A stretch of 64,000 nt of DNA from NCBI GenBank assembly GCA_963070105.1, contig OY718805.1, positions 5,390,001 through 5,454,000 on the forward strand. Reading direction: 5' to 3'. Position 1 is the stretch's first letter. Each line of letters begins with the position of its first letter. The stretch comes from Litomosoides sigmodontis (Eukaryota > Nematoda > Chromadorea > Rhabditida > Onchocercidae). Under the pieces are notes generated by a model. It was not told where the DNA came from. It saw nothing but the letters and a program-made list of their open reading frames with translations, and made no database searches. Positions 36,740-49,900 of this stretch are shown piece by piece. The position numbers and the translations under genes were made by a program.

Positions 36740-39344
36740 TCGATACTTTTGAAAAAAAGGAATGAAAAAGAAATTGTTGCAGTGGTTTGAGGGGAAGTAT
36801 ACTGCGACCCCTTTCTCGCCATCTCTTCGCCTCCTAGGAGAAGAGTGATGCCTCCTTCTCCGTGCGGGGCCCACCATTTGTCATCGCATAAAAAGCATTC
36901 CTGGCGTATGCTCACATCGATTCGATGGTTACTGGCTTCTTTGATTGTTCCGATTTATCCGCACACTTCACCCACCCTAAAATGAAAAAGCGCCGTTGTC
37001 GCAACTGGTCAGGAATGTTTCATCTGACCTTTAACCCTTTTCTACTCATTTATACCCTGAAATTCGGTCAACCACAATTTCAGCTTTTTCCTCTCTGTTC
37101 GTGTCCTTAACTTTCTCCATCTCTCTCTCTCCCTCCCTCCCTCTCTTTCTCTCTCTGTGATTGAAAAAAGCAAAGCATTGATTAACAGTGGGCATTCAAT
37201 TGTTAATTGAATGAAGTAAAATGACCGTAACAAAATTCTTCCGGACGAAGCACAATGTGCGACTTATAATTTCCAAAATGAAAATCAAAAGACTGCAAGT
37301 GAGAAAAACGCTTTTTTAGGAACTCCTTGCATCTTTCAAAGCCAAAAATAATTTCAATGCAAACTCAAATTAAACAGTGGCTACTAGCAATGTATAATTT
37401 GCAATATTTGATGCTACTCGTACTGGCAATTGAATTGAAATTGCATTTAATTGATAAGTATCATAAAGAAAATTGTGCCTGACAGCTATGCGCAGTTATG
37501 AATCACCAGGAATTTGTAAAGCATTATTTATAACATATCGTTTTTCTTATTTGAAATTTGATAAAGTATGGCACCAAAATTTAGATTCATTTCTGTTTAA
37601 TGCACGCACAATCAGTGGTTAACAAATTGAATTTACTAAATTTCTCGAAATCACATTTCGAGGAAAGTCTGTATGATAGAGTGGATCATAATATTAGTGA
37701 AGGCTTAGATAACAACACTATCACCATCGGACACAAATGGTCGAGAGAAGTGCTAGCCGGCGGTACCCGGTGGTGCCTCATTTTCACCACCCATAACTCA
37801 TATCTCATCTTCCAATTTTGAATGAACCTTCTAAGCGTACGAGGAATAAAAGAATAATTGTTGAATAGATAGAGAGGATGAAAGTTCCGTCCAACTGCTA
37901 TTAGCTTATCTTTCTCGCCGTGTCGGAACAGCAGAAGCAGCTAGTTGACGCAGCAATGCTATTGTAAAACATTATCGTCGTAATACATAATATATCGTAT
38001 CGAAAATCAAATATGCTAGAAGTATGCGATGGATGTAGTAAGGCAATTGTGAATTGGACAGTTAGTAATTAAATTTAATGAAAAGAAATATCAGCCAGGA
38101 ATTTGTACGTACTTTTAAGACATAAAAGTGACGCAGAAAGGTATGGCCGGCACGGCTCTCTCTCTCTCTCTCCCTCTCTCTGTTTATTGAAAATTTAGTC
38201 CTCGGCACACTCACTCATTACACGATCTTTTAGCTCGGACAACAGTTTTCGATCTCTCGCCCTCTCCGATCACAGATTTTCACGTGTCGCTTGAAAAGTC
38301 ATTGGCTTTATGTCAACGTTTGTGGCAAAAAGCTAATTTCAACTGTAAGTTGCATTTTAGAAAAAGAGGAAGCAAAAAAGGCTTGAAAGAGTAATTCATT
38401 ATCCCAAAGGTTAAGGCAACAGCATTCTTCTTGTCAAAGCTCATCACAAAACATTGATAGGTCAACATTCGCTTGATATTTTATATTAATTTAAAAACCA
38501 CGTAGAGTTTATAATTACACAACTTTCCGCCGACGAACCATCCACGCTGGAATAGTTGATGTCAACTAGGGAAACATAGCGGGGGAAAGCGTCAAAAAGG
38601 TGCGTGAACATTCCTCATCCCGCCGTGTAATTGTAAGCTTCATTTTGAACTTACGGATCCGACTTATTCCGCTCAGTCACTCGTAACGGTTAATTGTGGT
38701 TCGTTTCAACTTTCAATTTAATATAAAGGAAGGAATTACTTACGCTTACTCACTCATACAGTCATTTATTTGTTTTACAAGTTTCTTTCCATTAAATTAG
38801 GCTCACGGTTCCTTGAAATTCAGTGATATTTTTGAAAACTTAATCAACAGTTGATTGGGAATTTCAAATTAAAATGAAATTTTTGATACTCTAAGAATTG
38901 TAGCGAAATTTTTGGAATGAAATCGTACTGAAATTTACCTTATAAATTATGTTACATGCTTTTTTCCAGCTATATTTTGAATGTATTTCATCGGTAACTT
39001 GAATATCGGATCAGAAATCGTGTACTTAAGACTGATTCTTACTTTGTTAGAGGAAATAGAATTCTACTAGTCGACGATGCTATTAGTCTTGCTAGATCAT
39101 GCTAACTTCTAAGCGGTTGGATATCTTTAGATATCATAAAAAGTCTTGTCCACTACTCCACTCTATTCGTACCTTCTACTGTATTATACCTTTCAATGTC
39201 CTCTTAAAGTGTTTTTTCTTTCCGATAACCTTTCAAACATTTATGAAAAAATGCTTAGCAATTGAAATTTTTGTTAGCGTAAGTGTAACTGTCACATTTT
39301 TCAGCAGTAATTCGTTTTTCGACGGAAAAAATTTCACTACGAAT

Positions 39345-40429
39345 ATGTTAAATTATATGAAAAATTTGTTGTACTCCCAAGAAATGCGTGAATTTGACGT
39401 TAGAGATTGTGAAATGGCGAAAATCAACAACGACATTAATTGTCTGAAAGAGAAAGTAATTTACGCCAAAATTAGGTTTGCTTGTTTCTTCACAAATTGT
39501 TGCTCGAAACGATAGGCACTGTTCCGATTCATTAAATTCGTTCGGATCAACTTACTTCTATCACATTGATGGACTTTAGAAAACTCCGTGCTACAAAACC
39601 AACGGACACTTTCAACGGCTATTTGATGGCGGCTGTTCGCTTCTTTTTTGATTATCTTTTTTTCTCTTGAAATTTGTAGCTTTAAGAAATGTTTTTTTTT
39701 CGTTTCCAATTTAAGGTCGAGGAAAAATCAAAAAATCATCAATGCTTTGCAAGAAGAGTTGCTTCACTTGCGCAACGAATTTTACGAAATAAAACGTGAT
39801 GGAAAAAAGTAAGTATTTAATTCACCTAAACAGTAATCCAAAACATTCCGCAGTAATTCAAAGCAGTTATTCTCACGCAGAGTTATTTGAAAATCTAATT
39901 TTGACATAATCTCTAGCATTTCATCCCGCTCCGTTGACACGGATTACGTCATCGATGTGCAAAACGAATTGAAGGCCACGCAGAAGAAGCTGCAGTTACT
40001 GAAGCACTTATTACACGTGGTGAGCCATGCTTCCTTGAGAATTCCTTTCTGCAAGAGATGTTGAATTTTTTTTGAAATTAAATAAATTTTTATTTAATTC
40101 TCAGAATTTTAATTGAATTAGGAAAATTTTTCAGTTTGAATTATTCACTTTTAGTTTAAGCGAGGAAAATTAGTGTTTGCAACAGTAGATGTTAAACTTC
40201 AAGCAGATTAGGTTTGATTAGACTTATTAATTTTTCAAATAGTTTAATTTTAATTTTAGTTTTATAGCGCCAACATAAAATTTGTAAGCTTCGCGTTCAG
40301 TTAACTTTGACTGATCTGAAAATGAAACAAAGTGAGAAAGAGAGAGCTCAGCAACAAAATCTTTGCGCCAAAGCACAGATTGCTTCCTTACAGTATCGAA
40401 TTCAAAAACGTCAAGAATGGTCAGTTTGA
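39345..40429 (+). CDS. Small coiled-coil protein, family not recognised
   Basis: Four exons join in frame: 39345-39475, 39716-39808, 39917-40019 and 40268-40429, giving 162 residues. Nearly the whole product is charged and heptad-like, with helical segments such as INNDINCLKEKVIYAKIR, IINALQEELLHLRNEFYEIK, VQNELKATQKKLQLLKHLL and LTLTDLKMKQSEKERAQQQ. Only a short Ser-rich hinge (ISSRSVDTD) breaks it. No membrane span or signal peptide is visible. The start is the first ATG after a TTTTTCAG acceptor at 39297-39304, which may be a trans-splice site or an internal acceptor. If internal, the gene has more 5' exons. The last codons (EWSV then TGA) overlap a GTCAGT that could act as a donor, so the 3' end may also extend. 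Such proteins are often centrosomal, ciliary or cytoskeletal, but no function can be assigned. Confidence 0.6.
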
Positions 40430-41747
40430 TGGTAATATCGGTCAAATGATTGTCAGTATTTTCTGAAATGAAGAATGATTGCAGGGCTTTTAATCACATA
40501 AATTAATGAAATTTTATGCTTTAAAGCTCATTTTCGCAAGCTTCCAATTCTTTAATTGTTGTGTGAATGGATGCTTTCAACAAATTATCCTAAGAATTTC
40601 CAATGACTTATAAAGCAAACATAGAATTTGAGTAATTATTTTAATAACAAATCTACCATTTTCATCAGTGGAAGTGAAAAAATTTGTTTGAAACCTAAAA
40701 TGCAATTGCATGTATTGTTGAAATTTTGTAGGAAGATCTATCAGTGCATCTTTCAATTAATAACTATTATTGTACATTGGAATTAGAATTAGTATTTAGA
40801 AATCGTTCTACATTATTCTTTAATTTTTAATAAAATTGGTTCGTGAAATTTTAAAGAATTTCTGTTCGTTCAAAGTAATAAGTTTTTGATTTCGGCTATC
40901 ATTGTTGAAAGCTCTTGAACAGTTCACTACGATAAAAGGTGGCTATAGAAGTGCTTTTTCGATGCTAATTTTAACATTCGATGGCGTTGTGCAGCGGAAG
41001 ATACGAAGAGGAGTACCGGTGATGATTTAAAACAGTTAAGCGACTGGTCACTTTTTCAAACATTGTATGACCTGTTTTATATGAAATATAACTAACTGAA
41101 AATAGAAGATTGGAAAATTCGATAAATGGAAATGATTTGTTCTGCTTTATACAAGCTAATTACAATTAGCTTCAAGGGTTGGGTTGCGCTTTCAGTGATT
41201 CGATGGTTGAATGACTGGGTGAATTATGATGAAAACAGTTTCACAGCTTATACTTATTTTTAAAGTTAAAATTTATTTCAATTTAAAATCATAATTTCAA
41301 ACACGAAACTAATATTGATAATTCCCATTCGAAAAAGCACACATCTTTGCTCTCACAACTTTTTTCTTCAAAACTTCGATACGGAAGCAGAACGACGAAT
41401 TCAGATAATGTGAAGTGGACAATACCCTGTCAAATGAGTGCTTCGAAGATCAAATGCAACCTTCCTGAATGACTCTTTGGGGCACAAAATTTTTTCTTTT
41501 TTCACATAAATTTTTTATGCCTTAATTTCATATGCAAATTTAGCATGAATATTGCTATAAAATTAGTCAACATGTACAAGTTATCAATTAATAAATCCAA
41601 AACTTTTGCTATCAGTAGCGCGAGCGGTTGGTTGATGATCATTCGTTTGTTTTCTTGTGATTTCGAAACGATTTTAATTTCTCCAGCATAGAACTGTTAG
41701 CAAAAGCTGTTTGAAAAATTACAGCGCCATATAAATCTGTGTTTTAG
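40430..41747. other. Intergenic region between the coiled-coil and tail-anchored genes
   Basis: AT-rich sequence without open frames of note. It contains the promoter or outron of the tail-anchored gene. The 1.3 kb gap is longer than usual between genes of one nematode operon, so an operon is not supported. Confidence 0.5.
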
Positions 41748-42599
41748 ATGGGTGATAAGTACGAAGACTTGGGACCGGCAAATGCCTTGCCACCACCTCC
41801 ACCACAGCCACAAGGCAATCCGACAAGCCAAGACCGCACTGAATTAAAATCTGCTCAAATAGGTTTGCTTCATGCTGTCAAAACACATTATTTATTAGTT
41901 TCAATTTGTCCTTTAACTTCGATTAAATGCGCAAGTGCAAATGTACGTGTTTAAATTTGTGAGAAAATAGAATATCTTAAATTTGTTATTAAAATAATTT
42001 TGTTATTTGAAGGAACTAAAGCAGAAAAGGGAAAAAAAGTAAGTTTTTGGTAATATTTTATTCAATAAATTTTTTTCCAAAGTTATTCCTCTTCTTCATA
42101 ACTCATTTCTGTTTATTTTTCACTATAACAGTTGTTCAGGTAAAATTCAAGAAGCAAAAAATTAAATGGAAAGGAAGAAAGAACCTCACAATTACCCTTT
42201 TTTTTCTTTCTATGCTTAGAAGCTATTCACTCATTTGCATTTCTATTTTAATTCTTCAAAATTTTCTGTTTCAATAATAATAATATCAGTGCTATTCAGG
42301 GAGGCGAAGGTGAGGAAGACGGTAAGTGCTGTTTTCAATGTAAAACTCACGAAGAAGATCAAAATGATCAAGTGATACGTGAATACGTGAAGTTTAGCAC
42401 CTGCTAATAAGAAATGGATTTGCATTGCTACCTATCAAAATTTTAAATGACTTTTTTTGAGCATATAATTTCAGATGCTAAATATACAACTGCGCAAAAG
42501 GTATGCATGGTGACATCGGGAATACTTGCATTGTTCTTTCTGATAGCAGCAATTGCAGCTGTCGTTATCTTACTCACCGGCTTTAAAATCCTCCCATAG
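41748..42599 (+). CDS. 95-residue tail-anchored single-span membrane protein, unrecognised
   Basis: Four exons join in frame: 41748-41862, 42013-42038 (26 bases), 42300-42321 (22 bases) and 42475-42599. An acceptor (GTTTTAG) abuts the ATG, so the mRNA is probably trans-spliced and the start is well placed. Residues 1-30 are hydrophilic with a run of five prolines (ALPPPPPQPQGNP). Residues 41-57 mix lysines with an acidic stretch (GGEGEEDD). Residues 66-89 form one strongly hydrophobic segment (ILALFFLIAAIAAVVILL). Only six residues follow it, ending KILP. With no signal peptide this predicts a C-terminal anchor with the proline-rich part in the cytosol, inserted after translation. I know no family for it. 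The two micro-exons fit only because phases match; the first and last exons are firm. Confidence 0.68.
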
Positions 42600-43914
42600 A
42601 TTCTTCTATTTGCATAATTGATTGTTTTAAAATCTATGATCAATTGATAAAACTATAAAAGACATATGAATCTATAATATCAGTAAATTGATTTTAATCC
42701 TACAATGTAGCGGTACATGAGATCTGCTGCGAGACGCACGTCTTCGTAATTCGCAATCGAACGTACAAGTCACGCCATTATCATTATCATTCTAATTACA
42801 GACGACACTACGTGTAGGCACTACGTGTGTTGCACTCTAACGATTGCACGCATTCTGCGGAAATTTACCCTCCGAACCGTTTTTCTCTTTAATTCAGTTG
42901 ATTTTTTTGTTCTTAGTTTTTGGTACTTTCCTTTGCTAGGGCAAATCACAAGGCTTATTTGCTATTGCTCAGTTTCCAAATTATTGATGTATTGGAAAGT
43001 ATTTACTACTACATAGACTGAATGACAACTACCTATTTTAACTTGCCATTCAACTTGCGTTTTCATTATTTCAATAATAATTCCTCGATTACGGTCCGAA
43101 ACATATGGTGGTAATTTAATTATTAACAAGCAAAAGAGTACTTCAGTTCCTCGTACAGGAATGTACTGAGCTTCATGACTTCCTTTAATACAATTTTTTT
43201 AGAGCTTTTTTTGGATATTGCATTTGTAAGGGTAATGACACGATATGCGTAGATGTGGAATGCAAAAGTTCATTAAGCACTCGCCTAAAAGTGAAATCAA
43301 AAAAAGAGTGGACGAGATGGGAATACTGGTAAAGAACGATATGCAAGTGATGAGTGAGCACAGCAATCATTTTCTTTAAATAATATCTCAGTTGAACATT
43401 GCTTACAACATATCTTAGAACATTACCTATTTATCACATTTCATTTCATCCATAACTCTAAACAGGGCCTAACATAGATGAGCTGGCACAATTCATAGAA
43501 GGAATAATTTCAAGCATCTTTCCGACTTCAAAAAGTAGTCGTGCGAAAACGACGATAATCAGAGATCTTGAAATGATTAATTACAATACTCATTGGGATG
43601 AGCGTCAATTAGTGATAACATAAATATGTTGGCAGCACTGTTTGCATCGCTCTATAAAATAATATGCATAGGTTACCGAATTCATCGATCAAACAGTTTG
43701 ATATTTGCCGACAACACATTTCCTATGGCATACGACTTCACTGCTGACATACCCAGCAACAATTTCACAACGAAATGTGGAAATTATTCCCTTAACAAAT
43801 GCATTTGCTTAAATGTTCGGCTTCATTCTTAAGCCCACTTATCATTAAGTCCCTCATGTAGGAAAAGTAAATACAGTATGCGAAAGATGCAAACACTGGC
43901 ACTTTCTAATAAGC
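42600..43914. other. Region between convergent tail-anchored and ephexin genes
   Basis: Both genes end here (3' untranslated sequence on both strands). It holds two copies of CACTACGTGT at 42806-42815 and 42819-42828. I see no further gene. Confidence 0.5.
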
Positions 43915-46900
43915 CTAATTTAATTTTAAACCATGATGCGAAGTTTTGGTGTTACTCAATCGACGAAATCGCTCCATGAGACGACAAGTATTTTCTTCTG
44001 TTCCTAATTTCATCTGCCTTTGACGGAAGCGCAACTCAGCAGCTGCCTAAAAATGAATGAGCTTTTTTAAAAAAAGAAACATTCTTTCGAGCTTTCGTAA
44101 TTTTGCTTAATTAACCGATATCTAAATTTATATTAGAATCGTTACGAACTCATAATAAAGGGTAGTAAAGAGAACCTGAATAACGCGTAAACGCCGACGG
44201 TAGTTTTTTGCTCGAACGTGATCGTTGAGAACCTGAAAAAAACTTCTCCCCTAAAGCAGTTTTAGACGACACGACAAAAATGGGCGAAAATAGGGCTAAA
44301 ATTAAGCAAATAAAGAAGGCACACAAGCTGTTTTGAAGGATTGTTTATTGCTTTAAGTTGCGAAATATCACAGTTTGTATTTTTCAATAGTAGTTGGTAA
44401 GATCCATCCGAAAATTTCCAATGTTAAGGAATTTCGTTTCTCGACAAACAAGAGCTACCTGTTGAACATAGGAAGACGGGAACCAGCCACTACACAAATC
44501 CCGAACTCTTTCTCCATAAAACCAACCTGAAGTAATACTCCCACTTCTTTCGTGTATAACAATTATGAACAAAAATTAACTGTTTATTTTACTTATTACA
44601 TTAAATCAAATTAATAACCATCTGGCATTTTCCGCAGTATGTTGATTAAATCGCCCTTTTCCAACGGTAATTCATCTTCCTGGTTGGGAGAGTACTGGTG
44701 AACGGCGACAGCTTGAGGGCAATCCCAATCAGCATAGATTTTTTCTTCCGGATTAGTACACTGCAATTAAGTCAATTTTAACAACAAAACAATCTTTAAC
44801 CGGAATTTTCAGAAAGAAGAAAATCAAAGCGATAAATATGTTTATACGGCGGGTGGTCTTAACGCTGAGAGCCATCGTTCACGGTCAGTTTCTGAATCAG
44901 CGTTTAGAAGAAGCTCCACTTGCTTCCCCACAGCATTGTGCATTAGCGTGCAAATGAATAGATGAGGCTTCTTCAGCGGAATATGCACCGTCATCGATTG
45001 CAAAAGCTGAAAAGAAAGCACTTTCAGTTAAGCTATAATTTTGAATTCAAAAACTAACAACAAAAATTAGGCAAAATATACTGCTTCATTTCATATTGCG
45101 AAATAAATTAATGCAATGCAGTACACACGAATCTCCCACGCATTTCGTGAACAGCTCGAACGCGCCAATTTTAGAAGTGAGCCTATCTTTAACGTTTGTG
45201 ATCTCAGTTATTCCATTCATATCGCCTCAATAAAATTCCTCAATTCTCACTCATTTTTCCAAAAATTTTTTTAAGGCGTAAATGAGTTCTCACTTCATGT
45301 TCTAGCTTGATGCCGGTGCAACACAAACTTTCTTTTCGTGAAAGAATGCATTGCATTCATCATGGGAAACATGAAAATCTTCTGATCACTTAATCTAGAA
45401 CAGATAAAGAGCGCTTAAAGTCTAAATTTCATAAGGCTTAAAAAAGAATAAAAGTTTCTAGAGAGAGAACGAACCTTAGGATCATTAATTTCAACCGGTT
45501 CAATATCAACGAATTTTCTTGCGGAATAATCCTTGCATATGTACGTCCCATTACTGAAACGAGGGTTGTGACTGCTAATAAAGAAATATGTGCATCGATT
45601 TTAAAATGATTCACTTCAATCTTACTCAGCAAAACACTTTGCGGTGTTGAAAAACAAAGTCGCATATTGCTAGAAGAAAGTTTTGACGAATTGAATGTTA
45701 ACAGTTTTTTTATATTTTCATAATTTTGATACTTTAATACATTGTAATGTTTGAAACTGTTATTTTAAAACAATAAATTGAGGTGAAATTCGTACACTTT
45801 CTTTTTGGTTAGCATAATAATATCACTGAAAAGGAAGATGTATATGCTGCGGAATTGCTGACGAGTATTTAGGAGCTTCTTGGAACGCTTCTCATTGAGG
45901 CACGTAAGCGACCCACGCTTGACTAGATAACGTCCAGATGAAATTAGCGGGATGCGTCTGAAATGAACCGATTAGTTGCATTAACAAGTTGTGAATCACA
46001 AGCTAAGTATAAAAGATGCAAAGAATCATTACCTCAAGTCAGACGATTTGTAAATAAGACGACGTTCAATTTCTAACAGTTGTTCAGTTCGTTCCATGTG
46101 TCGAGCACCTTCATTGCAGCATGTAACGATCTGCAATTTTATTTAAGCACGAAGAAAGAGATTGAAATACCCACTTTACTTAGCGAATTGTTACTGGTTG
46201 CTTTATCTAGCAGAAAAGTGAACCCATTAGCTTCTAGATCTATGCTTTGCTTCGAACGTTAGATGAGGTTTTTAGTTGTTGAAAATGAATTCGTTTCTCG
46301 AATCAGCTTCCAACTTGCTGAATATTCCAGACGGAAATTACAACAACTGAGGCAACAAATTGAGGAAGGCAAGCAACCTCGTAAAAAGTTTTCGCTAACT
46401 TTTAATGCTTGAGTGCACCTCCGTTCACCCTTAGCTTAACAAAAGCATACATGATTGGCCAGATGTAAAGCAATTTGGGCAGTCTGATAGCCTATCGCAT
46501 CGTGCTGCGTATGTTCGAGAATTGCAATCATTAGAAGTGGATAACGAGTGACTCTCTGCATAGGTAACATTAAAAATGAGCGCATATCCAACCCCTGACA
46601 TAGACGGTCGTTTTCTAGGCGCTGAATGCAGGACAGGAATGAGGAGTTTTCAGACCTGTAATTACAAAAGTGTACAATTCTTCAGGAACGACCACTCATT
46701 CATTCCATCATTCCTTAATTCACCCAGCCTGTAAAGCGATAGGACTTATAACAGTAAATGAGATCGCAATATCATTCATGCCACTTCTCAAATTCCTTCC
46801 CCTTTCAACTGACACTTCATATTTTCATAAAATAACAAGCGAACTTAAGTTTCCGAAGCGTTCGATCTTGATAAACTTGATTGGAGCAATACTTGATATA

Positions 46901-49900
46901 CGGATCGAAATTTGTTTCAAAATGATCACATAAAATATCACAGACATCGGACAATACCAAACTTTCTTGTAACCTATTTTCCAAATCCGACAGTAGTCTG
47001 AAAAAATTTTTTAAAATTAACACTTATGAGCGATTCATAAAAAGAATAATAACCGCTAGCAAAAATAGCTAAAAAAGATTTAGGATAGCTTCAAGAAGGA
47101 TGCATTTCCAAATCTTTTCGCTTGTTGTGTGATAATTTTAAAAAAGCCGTCAGTTGAAGTGAGTATTTTATTAATATTTCAACTGAAAACGATTTGTTCT
47201 AACATCTTCAATTAATAGTGACATTTTCTGGTCGATTTAAATTTATATCTTTCCATTTTCAAAAAACGAAATAAATGGATGAAATATTAGCAGCAACTTC
47301 TAACTTTTCGCTACAATCTCGAACTGCGAATATGTTGCTAAAAAGTTGCTTTCGTTCCTCGTTTGTTATCACTGATGAAGGTCTTTTGGAACCTGAAAAT
47401 TTAATAAAGTAAGCATTGAATGTTCTTTCGCCAATTTTATCGAATGAATTGTGATGAAGAATTGGAAGCACTACCGAGCATTTCAGGAGCAGCCATGAAA
47501 TGGGTAATTAGAATATTGATTGAACGAAGATAAGATGCCTCACTGGTGATAACTTCAAAATACGCTTCTTGCAATTTCTTCGTATCTTCCTCTAACCTTT
47601 CCAATAAACCTGCACTTTTTACCTGAAATGATCGATCGAAGGAAGTCTTTTGTGCATGAACATAGAAAGTCCATATTAGTGAAAAGTCAAATGCTAGATA
47701 AATCAATTGTAATTGAATTGCTGTGGCGACTCCGTAATCATCCAGTATCCAAAAAATATTCCGTCATTCATCACTGTCCTTGTTTTTAACCGGAAAGAGA
47801 TGTAATTAAAAAGTAAGGGTTCAAAATTAAAAAAACTGAAAAGATAAATCATCCATGAAAAAGTCATTGAATATACAATTCTGATGAGCACATGAGTTTG
47901 AGAAGTGAACTTTTGGAAAGCAAAAAAGAGTCGCACCTCCGGAAGTTCACACCATAATGACCGCTGACTGGCAAAATGGCTGCTTGCAACCAAACGATCA
48001 CGTCTCATTGATGTGTTAGGCGTAAGCTGCGACATAATTGTAGAGCAGTCTGCGCCACGTCCGCTATCTGTTGATGCGGTTGAAGCTGCTCGTTCCATCT
48101 GAAATTCATCCTATCTTTCGGGAAATGAATGTGAGAAGTGAAGCGTTTGGAAGAAAATTGGGTATATGCTGAAAGTGTGGCTTTTTCCTTCTGAACCTCG
48201 AAGGTGTTCTTTCCAGGAAAAGTCGGTTGGATTATTTCCTGCTCGTCCGTTTCATAAGTTAGCTGCCCATTCTGCTCCATCATATATATTTGGTAAAGCG
48301 GCTGTGGATCTGGAATTATCCTGAAAGAAATCCACTAACTTTCCTGAGCCATCACGACAATACCGCAATTCGGATTGTTGAATTGTATATTACAGAAAAG
48401 CAGACAAAAAAACAAGCCTTGCGGTATAAACCGATCGATCGATTTCCTTCGAAATGTAATCTGATGATGTACTTGGTAGGCAGTTGTACTCAGGTGATGG
48501 AGGAGTTGATGAAATCTACAACGCACACGGATAAGCTACCGCTGATATGTTTAAGAAGCTCCCTCCAAATGAATTCCAATTTAGTTTAATCCAGTTAGTC
48601 TCCAATTCATATCAATTCCCGAATTTCATTTTTAAAAGCTTTGCAGCTACTGCACCGTACGGAATATTTTTAAATTCGAAATTGAAATTACGTGCGAAAG
48701 AACTCACAATAGTTTCGTAACCTACTGTCGCTGGCTTCGATCTATCAGCTTTAGGCTGACAACAACCACTGTAACTATCCTCCTGGATATGTTTGCAATC
48801 ACGTAATGTACTTGAAGCACAATCATTCGGTAACGGATCAGCACTCATTGATCTTCTCTTTGACTCTAATACGATATCTGCAAAGAAACTAGGGGTATTT
48901 ACATTAGTCGACTTTTTAATTGTAAGTTCAACATCTCTTCGTCGAGCGAAAAATATGAGGAAAGATTGTAATTCACAAGAAATATGCAAAACCGCAAATG
49001 TGGTCTTATGGGCTTACCGGGAAGATTATCATGAGCCTGAAATCGGAGACGAAGTTCATGCTCAATTTCGGAAAGCATGGAATATGGCTTGTTTGGTGCA
49101 TTCATACCAGTATTAATCATTTCATCAGATTGACTTTCTCCTTAAAGTAAAAGAAAAGTTAAGGAAAGTTATCCTCTGGGATTAGGAAGGAGAAGCGCAC
49201 CTGGATTACCTTGGTTAAAAGAGTTACTCCCAGCGGTACAGAAATAGTCATCGTCATCCGAAGACCAAACATCACCGTAGATGCACTGTTCATCCAACGC
49301 GAAGTCTATCTGAGCCATAATACTATTATCGTTGTGACCTTTCAACTTCTCTCGATCCGTGTATGATATCGATGAGAGGCGTTTGCAGCGTTGTTTCTCT
49401 TGCGACGCTGAGCTCACTTTGAATTTGATTTGGCCAACCTTTAATTCACTCGTTCGCTAATTAATGCGACAACTTTTAAATGCTAAAACTCATTCCTCCA
49501 CCAAATGAGTCATTCCAAATATCACAGGAATTTAGAATAAATTTGCGGACGAGACAACTTTATTGCACATCGAACGGAATCGCTTTGGCGGTGTTTGGAA
49601 AGGATGAACTGTTTTCAAAGGATAGAAAGATATAAGGGAGGTTTTCATGGAATTTCAGCGAAAATCTAAAATGCATGCATCAAACTGGTGCGCTAGTGTC
49701 GCATTACAGATGGAGCAATGAGCACTGAGGCACTTAATTTGTACTAGCTTTTTTTTTTAAGAAAAGGAAATTTCCCTTGGTTTTTTCAGAAGCGAACAGC
49801 AAATATTGGAGAAAGGTTTACTTTGTTGTTGCTTTACAATTTCATTATTTAAAATAGAAAGTGATTATTTCAGAACCTTTTTTGTGATATTTAATTGGAT

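Larger units (their letters stand above)
28915..39344. other. Long gene-free region between divergent NAB and coiled-coil genes
   Basis: About 10.4 kb with no supported coding region. It should contain the promoter and any 5' non-coding exons of NAB (leftwards) and the promoter of the coiled-coil gene (rightwards). It holds purine-rich runs (30286-30302 GA; 32718-32750), CT runs (36501-36538, 37118-37157, 38155-38181), a TG array (36688-36739) and a locally GC-richer segment at about 35.8-37.1 kb with a G-quadruplex motif. Open frames at 33154-33561, 34126-34356 and 36022-36485 look non-coding. Confidence 0.5.

Noticed and set aside
39099..39344. Extension of the coiled-coil gene upstream to an ATG at 39099
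   Set aside because: The added residues are hydrophobic and irregular, and a strong TTTTTCAG acceptor at 39297-39304 lies between them and the charged helical part, so they are more likely upstream non-coding sequence.
39345..42599. Operon of the coiled-coil and tail-anchored genes
   Set aside because: The gap of about 1.3 kb is longer than typical nematode operon spacing and no shared regulation is visible.
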